Source of the DNA: Desulfamplus sp.
GTDB lineage: Bacteria > Desulfobacterota > Desulfobacteria > Desulfobacterales > Desulfobacteraceae
Reading direction: 5' to 3'
Length of the DNA: 7,210 bases
NCBI GenBank assembly: GCA_015231395.1
Contig: JADGBP010000105.1
Location: 1-7,210 of the forward strand
Part shown: piece after piece, positions 1 through 6,723 of the stretch
Layout of the letters: each line of letters starts with the position of its first letter
Numbering within the stretch: the first letter of the stretch is position 1
Program-made: the position numbers and the translations under genes
The notes under the pieces: generated by a model
What the model was told of the DNA's origin: nothing
The model's database searches: none
Seen by the model: only the letters and a program-made list of their open reading frames with translations

Positions 1-1418
1 TCAAGATTCAACAGAATCGGCTCCATAAGGTATTGCAAAAATGTCCGTTGCTCTGTTTGTATAAAGCAGGTTGCCGGCATGCCCGGGGAGAGCCAGACAT
101 TATTTTTTTCCAACTCGCTTTTAGACACCTTTACATGAATAATATATGAGCTGGTTACCTGACCGGTGGGATGTCGCTGATCAACGCTGTCCGCAGAGAT
201 GTAGGAGACAAAACCCTGCATCGGTGGGGTGGTGATACGGTTAAAAGCTCCAAGCTGAACCTTGGTATCCTGATCAAGATAAACTTTTGTGATCATGTCC
301 TGTCGTAGCTGTGCTTCAATGACAAGATCCGCGTTATCCGGAACAATATCCATTAAAGGCTCACCGGATCTGATTACTCCGCCCCGCTCTGAGTGGACTG
401 CAAGATTTATGACTATGCCTGTTACAGGAGCCTTGATAGACAACCTCTCATCTGCATCCAGTTGTGGAGAAAGCTGCATGCCGATCTGAAAAATTTCGTC
501 TTTTATACGGCTCAACTCGGTTGCTGCCTGCTGGCGGTAATCATTTTCCAGAGAGAGAATTGAAAATCTGATATCCTCGATACTTACTTTTGACTCTGCA
601 ATCACTTGCTCAAGCCTGCCCTGTTCTCCTTTTTGCATGGCAAGTTGCCGTTTAAGGGTAAGAAGCTGGGCTTTATCCATATAACGTCCTTCAGCTAAAG
701 GTGCCTTTGCACGAATCTCTTCTTCAAAGGATCTTATGACATCCTGATTTGATTTTAATTCGTTCTGGGTACCCTGGATTTTCTCCTGAATCTGACGGGT
801 TCTTGCCTCAAGGCTTGCAATTCGACTCTCTAAAGAGAGTTTAATTTTTTCAAATAATTTGGTCTCAGTAAGAATCCGCTTGTCCAGATCTGGAACATCA
901 TCAGGAAGATCTTCAGGCGGGGTAAAGCTCTTCTTGAAATCCCGCTGTGCTGCCAGACGCTCTGCCTCAATCATTTTGGTTGCAAGCCTTCCCTTAAGCA
1001 ATGCCACGGAGGATGTAACCTGAGAGCTTTTGAGCTTGATAAGAATATCTCCTTGATTAACCCTGTCTCCTTCCTTGACAAGAATCTTGCTAACAAGACC
1101 GCCTTCAAGGTGCTGAACAGTCTTCTTTTCTTGAGAGACCTTGACAATACCCGGGGCAATAACAGCACCGCTGAAGGGAAGATAAGCAGCAACTCCACCA
1201 AGCCCTCCGAAAAAAATAAGAATTACAAACAGACCGGCAATAATTATTCTGGCTGGCCTGGGTTGGTAGGTTGTCATATCGCTTTGTAATGCTGCAGCAT
1301 TTTTTAATGTTTCGGCACTTTTTGATATTTTTTTGTTATTTGATGCCCCGGCGTTCTTTAATGCCGAACTGCTTATCAATGCGGGGCTTTTTTCTAATGG
1401 CATACTGGTTGATTTCAT
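1..1418 (-). CDS. hlyD: Type I secretion membrane fusion protein, HlyD/PrtE family (C-terminus cut by window edge)
   Basis: Periplasmic adaptor that would bridge the ABC transporter encoded just upstream to the TolC-like channel. I translated this frame by hand: it is open for 472 codons and leaves the window at base 1, probably only a few residues before its natural end. Order: a cytoplasmic N-terminal extension rich in Ser/Ala/Asn/Lys (about 1-50); one membrane helix (about 57-80); first lipoyl half with VQHLEGG (101-107); a long coiled-coil hairpin (about 140-310); second lipoyl half IKAPVTGIV (328-336) to MDIVP (356-360); beta-barrel; and a C-terminal stretch (443-465, LSPGM to YLM) that fits the HlyD family signature with one mismatch (Cys at a small-residue position). 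ATG at 1418 lies one base after the ABC gene's TGA, with a weak GGTGA ribosome site 6 bases upstream, so coupled translation is likely. Met48 (1277) is an alternative start giving a more usual N-terminus, but it lacks a ribosome site. Confidence 0.93.
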   Translation of the reverse strand, partial: MKSTSMPLEKSPALISSSALKNAGASNNKKISKSAETLKNAAALQSDMTTYQPRPARIIIAGLFVILIFFGGLGGVAAYLPFSGAVIAPGIVKVSQEKKTVQHLEGGLVSKILVKEGDRVNQGDILIKLKSSQVTSSVALLKGRLATKMIEAERLAAQRDFKKSFTPPEDLPDDVPDLDKRILTETKLFEKIKLSLESRIASLEARTRQIQEKIQGTQNELKSNQDVIRSFEEEIRAKAPLAEGRYMDKAQLLTLKRQLAMQKGEQGRLEQVIAESKVSIEDIRFSILSLENDYRQQAATELSRIKDEIFQIGMQLSPQLDADERLSIKAPVTGIVINLAVHSERGGVIRSGEPLMDIVPDNADLVIEAQLRQDMITKVYLDQDTKVQLGAFNRITTPPMQGFVSYISADSVDQRHPTGQVTSSYIIHVKVSKSELEKNNVWLSPGMPATCFIQTEQRTFLQYLMEPILLNL

Positions 1419-1422
1419 GTCA
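1416..1422 (-). promoter_or_regulatory. Stop-start junction TGACATG coupling ABC and adaptor genes
   Basis: The TGA of the ABC gene (1422-1420) is separated by one base from the ATG of the adaptor gene (1418-1416). The nearest purine-rich sites, AAAGGA at 1437-1432 and GGTGA at 1429-1425, lie inside the upstream gene. Ribosomes finishing the ABC gene could therefore restart directly, which would keep the two inner-membrane parts of the exporter in step. The coupling is inferred from the spacing. Confidence 0.7.
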
Positions 1423-3267
1423 GTTCACCAGTCCTTTATTGATATCTCCGGAAAGAGGGATTGTTGTTTTTTTTGTATTTTCACTGTCTGCCTGTTGGGT
1501 GCCACCATTTCCACCACCATTACCAGCTCCATTGCCTCCTCCGGTGGGAGGGAATGGTTTTGCAATTCCTCCGCCGCCTGCTGCTACTGGAGGTGTGGAC
1601 GGTGCAGGTGCAGCCGGAGGCTGTTGACCTGCAATCTGAATAATTTCATGACGGGGACCAAATCTGGCTACCTGACCATACTGCAATACAAGTACTTTAT
1701 CCACTGAGATAAGAATAGAGGGTTTATGAGTTACAATAACGGTTGTAACCCGCTCCTGTTTCAGAATGGCAATAGTTTGCATTAAAGCCTTTTCACCCGC
1801 TTCATCTAAGTTGGAGTTTGGTTCATCAAGCACCACAAGCCTTGGGTTGCCGTAGAGTGCACGGGCAAGTGCAACCCTTTGCCTCTGTCCTCCTGAGAGT
1901 ACAATGCTTCCCTGGGCACCTCCCACCATGGTATCGTATCCATTGGGAAAATGTTGGATAAGATCATGAACCCCTGCTTTTTTTGCAGCTAAAATAACAG
2001 CTTCAGGATCCACATCACCGAGCCGGGCGATGTTCTGGCTTACTGTTCCTGGAAAAAGCTCAACATCCTGAGGAAGATATCCAATAAATTTACCCAGATG
2101 TTCCTGATCCCATGTATAAACATCTGATCCGTCAAGACGAACCTTGCCCCCCATGGATGGCCAGATACCGAGCAGTACCCGGCTCAAGGTTGTTTTGCCG
2201 GCAGCACTTGGACCAATAAGTCCCAAGCTCTCTCCTGGTTCCAGGGAAAAAGTGATATTACGAAGAAGATAATTACCGTTAAACACAAGGGAGGCTGCCT
2301 CAACATCTAATTTACCTATTGGATCAGGCAGTCCCATTGGAGTACGTGTATCTGCTTTTTTTATCAAATCATTGATTCGTTTATAGGAAGAACGGGCTTC
2401 CAGTGTCTGCTTCCATGTGGACATAGCCTGATCCACCGGTGCCAGGGCACGTCCCATGATAATGGAAGATGCTATCATTACACCCGGAGTACACTCTCCC
2501 TTCAGGGTAAGATAGGCGCCCACACCATAAATTATCACCTGCATTCCTGTCCGCAAACTCTGGGATATAGCCTGAAGCACACCGGCTGCATTGCTTGCCT
2601 TGGTCTGAAGTGTAATGATCTGATTATTTAAAGCCTTCCATCTGGAGTTAACTCCTCCAATCATACCCATTGCCCCTACAGACTCACTGTTTCTCAGGCA
2701 TAATGTGGTAAAAGACCCAGCCGCATTATTTATATTGTTGGCCATTTCCAGCCGTTTTCGGGTCAACAATTCTTGACTGATACCCAGAAGAAAGACCATG
2801 ACCACACCACCGGTTGCCACCATTCCCATAACCGGATGCACCATATAGATAAAAAGCAGGAAAATAGGCATCCATGGCATGTCAAAAAGGGCAAAAATCG
2901 CATTTCCACCAAGATAGTTTCGCAGGATATTTACATCTCTCAATCCTGCGGCATAGCCTGATTTCTGGATGCTACAACTGTCTTTAAGCATCTCTTTGAA
3001 TACCGGTTCTGAAAGAGAGTTGTCAATATCCACACCTGCCATGACCAGCAGTCTTGATCTTAAAAAGATCAGAACTGAATCCACAAGCAGTGCAAATACA
3101 GCTGCCACAGTGATGGTCATCAAGGTTGGCATGCTGTAGGAGCTAAGCACACGGTCATAGATAGCCAGCATGTAAACCGAAAATGTCAAGCTCAGTATAT
3201 TTATGAACATACTGAGAATACCTGCAAAAACAAAATACTTTAACCATTTTACAATAAATTTAGTCAT
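1420..3267 (-). CDS. prtD: Type I secretion ABC transporter (permease-ATPase), PrtD family
   Basis: Inner-membrane ABC exporter that would power one-step secretion of an unfolded protein through the adaptor and TolC-like channel. The 615-residue protein starts directly with the membrane domain (helices near 10-35, 50-70, 125-142, 146-164, 225-255 and 260-275) and has no N-terminal C39 peptidase-like domain, which fits PrtD rather than HlyB or bacteriocin exporters. The FDMPWMPIFL segment (128-137) is typical of PrtD-type proteins. The nucleotide-binding domain is intact: Walker A GPSAAGKTT (352-360), Q-loop Gln400, signature LSGGQ (457-461), Walker B LVVLDEP (477-483) with Glu482, and switch His514. 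After about residue 547 comes an unusual tail: Pro/Ala-rich, then Gly/Asn-rich, then a polar end. ATG 3267 has TAAGG six bases upstream. It lies 39 bases after the tolC-like stop, so the two genes probably share one transcript. Confidence 0.96.
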   Translation of the reverse strand: MTKFIVKWLKYFVFAGILSMFINILSLTFSVYMLAIYDRVLSSYSMPTLMTITVAAVFALLVDSVLIFLRSRLLVMAGVDIDNSLSEPVFKEMLKDSCSIQKSGYAAGLRDVNILRNYLGGNAIFALFDMPWMPIFLLFIYMVHPVMGMVATGGVVMVFLLGISQELLTRKRLEMANNINNAAGSFTTLCLRNSESVGAMGMIGGVNSRWKALNNQIITLQTKASNAAGVLQAISQSLRTGMQVIIYGVGAYLTLKGECTPGVMIASSIIMGRALAPVDQAMSTWKQTLEARSSYKRINDLIKKADTRTPMGLPDPIGKLDVEAASLVFNGNYLLRNITFSLEPGESLGLIGPSAAGKTTLSRVLLGIWPSMGGKVRLDGSDVYTWDQEHLGKFIGYLPQDVELFPGTVSQNIARLGDVDPEAVILAAKKAGVHDLIQHFPNGYDTMVGGAQGSIVLSGGQRQRVALARALYGNPRLVVLDEPNSNLDEAGEKALMQTIAILKQERVTTVIVTHKPSILISVDKVLVLQYGQVARFGPRHEIIQIAGQQPPAAPAPSTPPVAAGGGGIAKPFPPTGGGNGAGNGGGNGGTQQADSENTKKTTIPLSGDINKGLVN

Positions 3268-3285
3268 AATACGCCTTACATAAGG
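3268..3285 (-). promoter_or_regulatory. Ribosome binding site of the ABC gene inside a short palindrome
   Basis: TAAGG (3278-3274) sits six bases before the ATG at 3267 and is the ribosome binding site. It is also one arm of the palindrome CCTTA-ca-TAAGG (3274-3285). The two-base loop is too tight for a full five-pair hairpin, so masking would be weak at best. The palindrome is certain; a regulatory role is a guess. Confidence 0.45.
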
Positions 3286-3306
3286 TCATTTAAATAATGT
3301 TTTAGA

Positions 3307-4659
3307 TCATCTTTTTTCAACAGTAATTCCAGTCCAGAAATCAAGCTCAGCTCTGGCGAGCTGATAATCCATAAGTGCTTGATTGTAATTGCCATGTGCA
3401 CGGGTTACCCTAACTTGTGCATCCAGTATAGATGAAACCGTGGCAATACCTGCCTGAAACCTTTTATTTTCCATGTCATAATACTCTTTTGACGCATTTA
3501 CGCTTTCTGCAGTATCCTTAATTCGCTGCTCCGCCTCGGAAAGCGAAAGTAGTGATGTCACAATACCCGCCTCAAGTCGGCTTTTTATCTCTTTGACCTG
3601 CTCCTTTATTCTTTTCATATCTATTCTGGAACGCTGTTTTTGATACCATGCACGACCTCCGTCAAACAGACTCCAGGAGACATTTACTCCGGCACTCCAG
3701 TAAGTGTTTTCCTGATTGGAAGCGTCATAATTATCATAATCTTTATCCTGATTATAATATCCAGCGTTCAATTTCACAACAGGGTGATACTGACCTTCAG
3801 CAATGGCTTCATCTTTTTCCGACATAACCATCTGATGCTCCAAACTCTTTAAATCAGGTCTGTTGGCAATGGCTTTCTCGAGACACTCTGCCTGAGTTGT
3901 CTTAAACCCTTTGGGGTAATAGTCAAGTCCACCTAAAAAAGATATATTGGGATTAAACGGCTGATTCATCAATACAAAGAGATCAGATTTTTTTCGTTCA
4001 ACAGTATTTTTGGCAATGCTGAGTTTTTGTCTGACATCTGCAAGATCCACCTCTGTCTGGAGTACCTGTGCATATGAAGTCATTTCCTTTTCATAAAATG
4101 CTCTGGTTGCCCTTGAGTCCGCTTCAAGGCGTGTTACGGTATCCTCTGCAATCCCTACATCCTGTTTGGCCTTCATAAGCTCAAAATATGTGGCTTTGAT
4201 CTGGTATGCAAGCAATGCCTGAGCGGATGTTTTATCCTCCATCAACATCTTTTTGCGTTCAATAGCCTTGTCTCGAGAGTTTACAATACGGTTACCAGCA
4301 TACAGAAACTGGGAAACACCAATATTGTAGTTCGTGTTCTGCTGATCAATATAATCAGCGTCAGTTGGACCTGATGCACTAATGCTGTTGAGGTTGTTAT
4401 AATTTGCACCAGCACTTACAGATGGAAGAAAATCAGCTTTGGCAGCATTTAGATCTTCCTGGGCAGCATCAACCATCAAGTTTGCAGATTTGAGTTTAGG
4501 ATTGTTTTCCATTCCAAGCTTTAGGCAATCATTGAGGGAGAACACTCTCTCTTCTGCAAATGCGGATTCCATATAATGAGTACCGAAAAGTAGAGCAAAA
4601 ACAGCAATCATATAAAAGAAAAATTTTGATACTTTCAATTCTAATTTTTTATATTTCAT
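3307..4659 (-). CDS. tolC: TolC-family outer-membrane efflux/secretion channel
   Basis: Outer-membrane exit duct of the type I system: TolC-family proteins form trimeric barrels with a periplasmic alpha-helical tunnel that docks on the adaptor. The 450-residue precursor has a signal peptide: Lys-rich start, hydrophobic core at about 13-27, and likely cleavage after AFA at residue 35. Two outer-membrane efflux repeats follow. The first has NNPKLKSA (52-59), LPSVSAG (78-84) and FLYAGNR (118-124); the second has NRPDLKSLE (266-274), YHPVVKLNAGY (291-301), WSLFDGGRAW (329-338) and GIATVSSILDAQ (404-415). Length and the duplicated layout are normal for the family. The frame is closed by TGA two codons before ATG 4659, so no longer start exists. 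The only good ribosome site (GGAGG) is 23 bases away and appears to be brought closer by a hairpin, described separately. It lies between the sapC-like and ABC genes. Confidence 0.95.
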   Translation of the reverse strand: MKYKKLELKVSKFFFYMIAVFALLFGTHYMESAFAEERVFSLNDCLKLGMENNPKLKSANLMVDAAQEDLNAAKADFLPSVSAGANYNNLNSISASGPTDADYIDQQNTNYNIGVSQFLYAGNRIVNSRDKAIERKKMLMEDKTSAQALLAYQIKATYFELMKAKQDVGIAEDTVTRLEADSRATRAFYEKEMTSYAQVLQTEVDLADVRQKLSIAKNTVERKKSDLFVLMNQPFNPNISFLGGLDYYPKGFKTTQAECLEKAIANRPDLKSLEHQMVMSEKDEAIAEGQYHPVVKLNAGYYNQDKDYDNYDASNQENTYWSAGVNVSWSLFDGGRAWYQKQRSRIDMKRIKEQVKEIKSRLEAGIVTSLLSLSEAEQRIKDTAESVNASKEYYDMENKRFQAGIATVSSILDAQVRVTRAHGNYNQALMDYQLARAELDFWTGITVEKR

Positions 4660-4687
4660 ATTTCAAATTTCTCAAAGAGAAGCCTCC
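4657..4687 (-). promoter_or_regulatory. Distant GGAGG of the tolC-like gene with an intervening hairpin
   Basis: GGAGG (4687-4683) is 23 bases from the ATG at 4659, too far for normal initiation. Between them lies the perfect inverted repeat TTCTC-ttt-GAGAA (4681-4669). If this folds in the mRNA it removes 13 bases and leaves an effective spacing of about 10. No other purine-rich site suits this ATG. The sequence elements are directly visible; the role of the hairpin is inferred. Confidence 0.5.
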
Positions 4688-4726
4688 GTCTTGTTTGACT
4701 GACACGCAGCATATACCAGCACAGTA

Positions 4727-4771
4727 GTAGCACACGCTACATAATTCAATTACGACATATATTTCAATTAC
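4727..4771 (-). repeat. Inverted repeat and short direct repeats between sapC-like and tolC-like genes
   Basis: The 140-base gap between these genes holds a perfect inverted repeat GTAGC-acac-GCTAC (4727-4740) and two copies of TTCAATTAC (4745-4753 and 4763-4771) with an 18-base period. On the transcribed strand the direct repeats lie upstream of the hairpin. There is no T-tract after the hairpin, so it is not a classical terminator, and I see no convincing promoter here. It may be an mRNA processing site, an operator, or nothing. Confidence 0.4.
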
Positions 4772-4799
4772 TTGTAGATGTAGATTCAGTATTGATCTG

Positions 4800-5519
4800 C
4801 TAATTGATCTGCATTCCGGCAAGCGAGTTGACATGAGAAAATATAAGCGAAAGGATGCCTTTGCGTACCCAGTCTGCCAGTACAGCATCTTCAAGTGCGT
4901 TTAATTTCTGCATGTCAACAGTCCTGAATCCACCAACAGAGATGTTCTGCCCGTTCGCGTTGACATTGAACTGCCTGTCCACAAGAATCTCTTTCTCTTC
5001 CATTAGCTTCACAATGTTTGAAGTTACTGCCATTTCTTGCTGATAGAGTTTCAGAAAATCCACCGCTTTAATGGTCATCTCTGTAAACTCACCATTGGCA
5101 GTGAACATGATATCTCCTTGAGAGGATGCAAAATGAGGGGCATCTCTGTCAATACATACCACATATCTATCCTGATTTGCCTCGGCATCTTTTTGAGATG
5201 ATGTTGCAGATGCGTCTGCCGGAAGTTCAGCTTTTACGAGAGCGAAAGGATATTGTCTGAAATGTGCGGGAATATAGGGCACTTTCCATGATCCATCATC
5301 ATTGATAAAATTATTTTGATTCTGACTTAGAGACAGAAGAACAACTGGGAGGGTACTTCCTTTAATGAACACAATGGGGTAATGTCTTGAAGCATGAAGA
5401 AATTCTGAAAAAGAGATAGGAGCATTCGAGATTTTTCTTGCAAAGTTGTAATTTGAAATTGTTGTAAATCTTAAGTCCTGATGATTGTTTTGTGTTAAGG
5501 GTTCAATTTTTTTAAACAT
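4800..5519 (-). CDS. sapC: SapC family protein, associated with S-layer/type I export
   Basis: A 239-residue protein of the SapC family, with no signal peptide or membrane helix, so probably cytoplasmic. The family's N-terminal block is easy to recognise: HYPIVFIKG (46-54), LPVVLLSL (57-64), then NDDGSWKVPYIPAHFRQYPFAL (73-94), followed by a Ser/Ala/Asp-rich insert (about 99-117) and VVCIDRDAPHF (120-130). The C-terminal half is largely helical. In Campylobacter fetus, sapC heads the sapCDEF genes, whose D, E and F products form the type I exporter of the S-layer protein; the molecular role of SapC itself is not known to me. Here too the gene heads the exporter genes. ATG 5519 has AAGGAA 11 bases upstream. 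The TAG stop at 4802-4800 lies between two copies of a nine-base sequence. It probably belongs to the same transcription unit as the exporter genes. Confidence 0.9.
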   Translation of the reverse strand: MFKKIEPLTQNNHQDLRFTTISNYNFARKISNAPISFSEFLHASRHYPIVFIKGSTLPVVLLSLSQNQNNFINDDGSWKVPYIPAHFRQYPFALVKAELPADASATSSQKDAEANQDRYVVCIDRDAPHFASSQGDIMFTANGEFTEMTIKAVDFLKLYQQEMAVTSNIVKLMEEKEILVDRQFNVNANGQNISVGGFRTVDMQKLNALEDAVLADWVRKGILSLIFSHVNSLAGMQIN

Positions 5520-5539
5520 GTCTTTTTATATTCCTTTTT

Positions 5540-5586
5540 ATAATAAGTTGAAATTTGATACTGTTTGAATTGATTTCTATGTTCAA
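5540..5586 (-). promoter_or_regulatory. Possible promoter region of the sapC-like/type I secretion cluster
   Basis: A promoter is expected here because a strong terminator ends the previous gene about 170 bases upstream. The best candidate is a -10 TATTAT (5545-5540, five of six consensus) with -35 TTCAAA (5569-5564) and an 18-base spacer, but transcription would then begin almost at the ribosome site. A second option is -35 TTGAAC (5586-5581) with a poor -10 CAGTAT (5563-5558). The whole 5520-5660 stretch is AT-rich and I cannot decide between them. Confidence 0.3.
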
Positions 5587-5661
5587 TAACTTTTAGTCAC
5601 AAAAACTGATTACAACTTTAAGGCATTTTTTATTTTTTTCAACCCCATACAGCTTAATTAT

Positions 5662-5703
5662 TTGGAAAAATAGCTTGTCATATTGGAAAAATAGCTTGTC
5701 ATA
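5662..5703. repeat. Perfect 21-bp tandem duplication (two copies)
   Basis: Positions 5662-5682 and 5683-5703 are identical (TTGGAAAAATAGC, then TTGTCATA). On the transcribed minus strand each copy reads as one hairpin arm (TATGACAAGCTA) followed by TTTTTCC. The copy nearer the gene forms the 3' side of the terminator described separately; the outer copy is a second, spare 3' side. Confidence 0.95.
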
Positions 5704-5726
5704 AAGGATGTAATTATGACAAGTTA
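5687..5726 (-). terminator. Rho-independent terminator after the GspC-like gene
   Basis: On the minus strand, TAACTTGTCATAA (5726-5714) pairs with TTATGACAAGCTA (5704-5692) across a nine-base loop. This gives 13 pairs including one T-G wobble, followed directly by five Ts (5691-5687). It begins 19 bases after the TAA of the GspC-like gene, a typical position. On the plus strand the same stem is followed by TTTTTATTTT, so it could work in both directions, although no plus-strand gene is seen. It separates the GspC-like gene from the sapC-like cluster. Confidence 0.88.
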
Positions 5727-5745
5727 TTTTTATTTTCATCATCAA

Positions 5746-6708
5746 TTACTGTTGACTTTGCTGTCTTTCCCTTGCCCTTTTTATGGCCTGCAAAAATGGA
5801 TTTCCTCCCATGTTGTTCTCATTTATACCATTATTCGTATCTGTTGTATTTTCAGGACTACCAGATGGTGTTCCCTGAATGGCAGCATCCTGCATGGCTC
5901 TGACAAAAGGATTAACATCCTCGGAAGGAAGGTTCGGGTCACGGGCAGATTTTGCAAAGGGATTGTTAGCATTAGGAATATTTCCACCCTGAATGTTTTC
6001 AGGGACAAAATTGCCAGCATCAGGCAGAACATTGCCATTTTGAACAGGACTGTTTCCATCAGACGGATTATTTTGTGGAATGTTTATAGCCTGATTTTGG
6101 GGAATTCCTTGTCCATTATTGATTGTAGCTGGATTATTTTGAGGTATCATTTCTCTTAATGGCTCGGGACGATTTTTTTTTTCACTGAAAAGCCCTAATT
6201 TGATCTCAAGATTATTTTGGGCAATTACCACATAATTAGGAAAGATTTCCTTTAAAAGGTAGTCAGAAATTGAAGATCCAGAATCATATAATTCCGGTGT
6301 CGGTTTTTTTGATCCGCTGCCTTTATATAGTATCATTGCTTTTTTTGATTCTGGAGTAATAATTATGCCTGTTAATTCTATCTCTCGTTTAACTTTTTGC
6401 ATTAGTGTATCAACGCTTTGTTCTACATCATTGATTTTGCCCCCCTGATTTTTTATATCATTACTTATGAGGTTATCAGGTTCAGGACTAAATATATGTT
6501 TGTCCGCCATGGGAGAAGCTGCTGTTCCATGGATATCTTTTGGTTCTGCAGACGATTTTGCCCCAAGAAAGGAATTTGTTTTTGCTGTGGAGATAATCGT
6601 TTCAGTGGCAAAGACGGATGTTTTACCACTGAAAAAGAAAATGGTTAGTAGCACAAATGCAAAAGAAAATATAAGAACCATGAAATAAAAATGTGTTTGT
6701 GTTTTCAA
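5746..6708 (-). CDS. GspC/PilP-like inner-membrane protein with NPF-repeat tail
   Basis: A 320-residue bitopic protein: short cytoplasmic N-terminus, one membrane helix (about 9-27), and the rest probably periplasmic. Residues about 66-175 resemble the homology region of type II secretion protein GspC (and PilP): ADKHIFSPE (68-76), IELTGIIITPESKKAMI (110-126), a Lys/Pro-rich turn, then VVIAQNNLEIKLGLF (160-174). In GspC this small beta domain contacts the secretin GspD. There is no PDZ or coiled-coil domain after it. Instead residues about 181-320 are rich in Asn, Pro, Gln and Gly, with IPQN repeated at 188, 202 and 210, and NPF at 249, 266 and 303, the last two followed by short helix-like segments. 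The start is TTG 6708, supported by AGGAGG eight bases upstream. No gspD follows; a terminator does, so the gene is alone or last in its unit. The family call is moderately sure. Confidence 0.75.
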   Translation of the reverse strand: MKTQTHFYFMVLIFSFAFVLLTIFFFSGKTSVFATETIISTAKTNSFLGAKSSAEPKDIHGTAASPMADKHIFSPEPDNLISNDIKNQGGKINDVEQSVDTLMQKVKREIELTGIIITPESKKAMILYKGSGSKKPTPELYDSGSSISDYLLKEIFPNYVVIAQNNLEIKLGLFSEKKNRPEPLREMIPQNNPATINNGQGIPQNQAINIPQNNPSDGNSPVQNGNVLPDAGNFVPENIQGGNIPNANNPFAKSARDPNLPSEDVNPFVRAMQDAAIQGTPSGSPENTTDTNNGINENNMGGNPFLQAIKRARERQQSQQ

Positions 6709-6722
6709 GATACATCCCTCCT
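6708..6722 (-). promoter_or_regulatory. AGGAGG ribosome site selecting a TTG start
   Basis: AGGAGG (6722-6717) is followed by eight bases and TTG (6708-6706), the first codon of the GspC-like gene. An ATG at 6715-6713 is in another frame and too near the site. The next in-frame ATG (codon 10, 6681) would remove part of the membrane helix and has no comparable site. TTG is therefore the supported start and may lower expression. Confidence 0.8.
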
Positions 6723-6723
6723 G

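Noticed and set aside
1275..1277. Adaptor gene start at Met48
   Set aside because: It would give a more usual N-terminus, but it has no ribosome site and the ATG at 1418 is one base after the upstream stop.
1271..1707. Plus-strand frames rich in Pro, His or Cys opposite the ABC/adaptor junction
   Set aside because: They are the complement of the Gly/Pro-rich tail codons; no ribosome site or family resemblance was seen.
4649..4894. Minus-strand 81-codon frame bridging the sapC-like and tolC-like genes
   Set aside because: It overlaps the end of the sapC-like gene, is Cys/Tyr-rich and resembles no family. Only its last eight codons deserve a mention as a possible leader peptide.
5662..5703. 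Possible CRISPR or integration site from the 21-bp repeat
   Set aside because: There are only two directly abutting copies with no spacer, no integrase and no cas genes. They are explained as a duplicated terminator half.
5716..6159. Plus-strand 147-codon frame opposite the GspC-like gene
   Set aside because: It is antisense to the Asn/Gln-rich tail, its start lies within the terminator stem, and its Ile/Arg/Ser-rich composition is what a reverse reading of Asn-rich codons gives.
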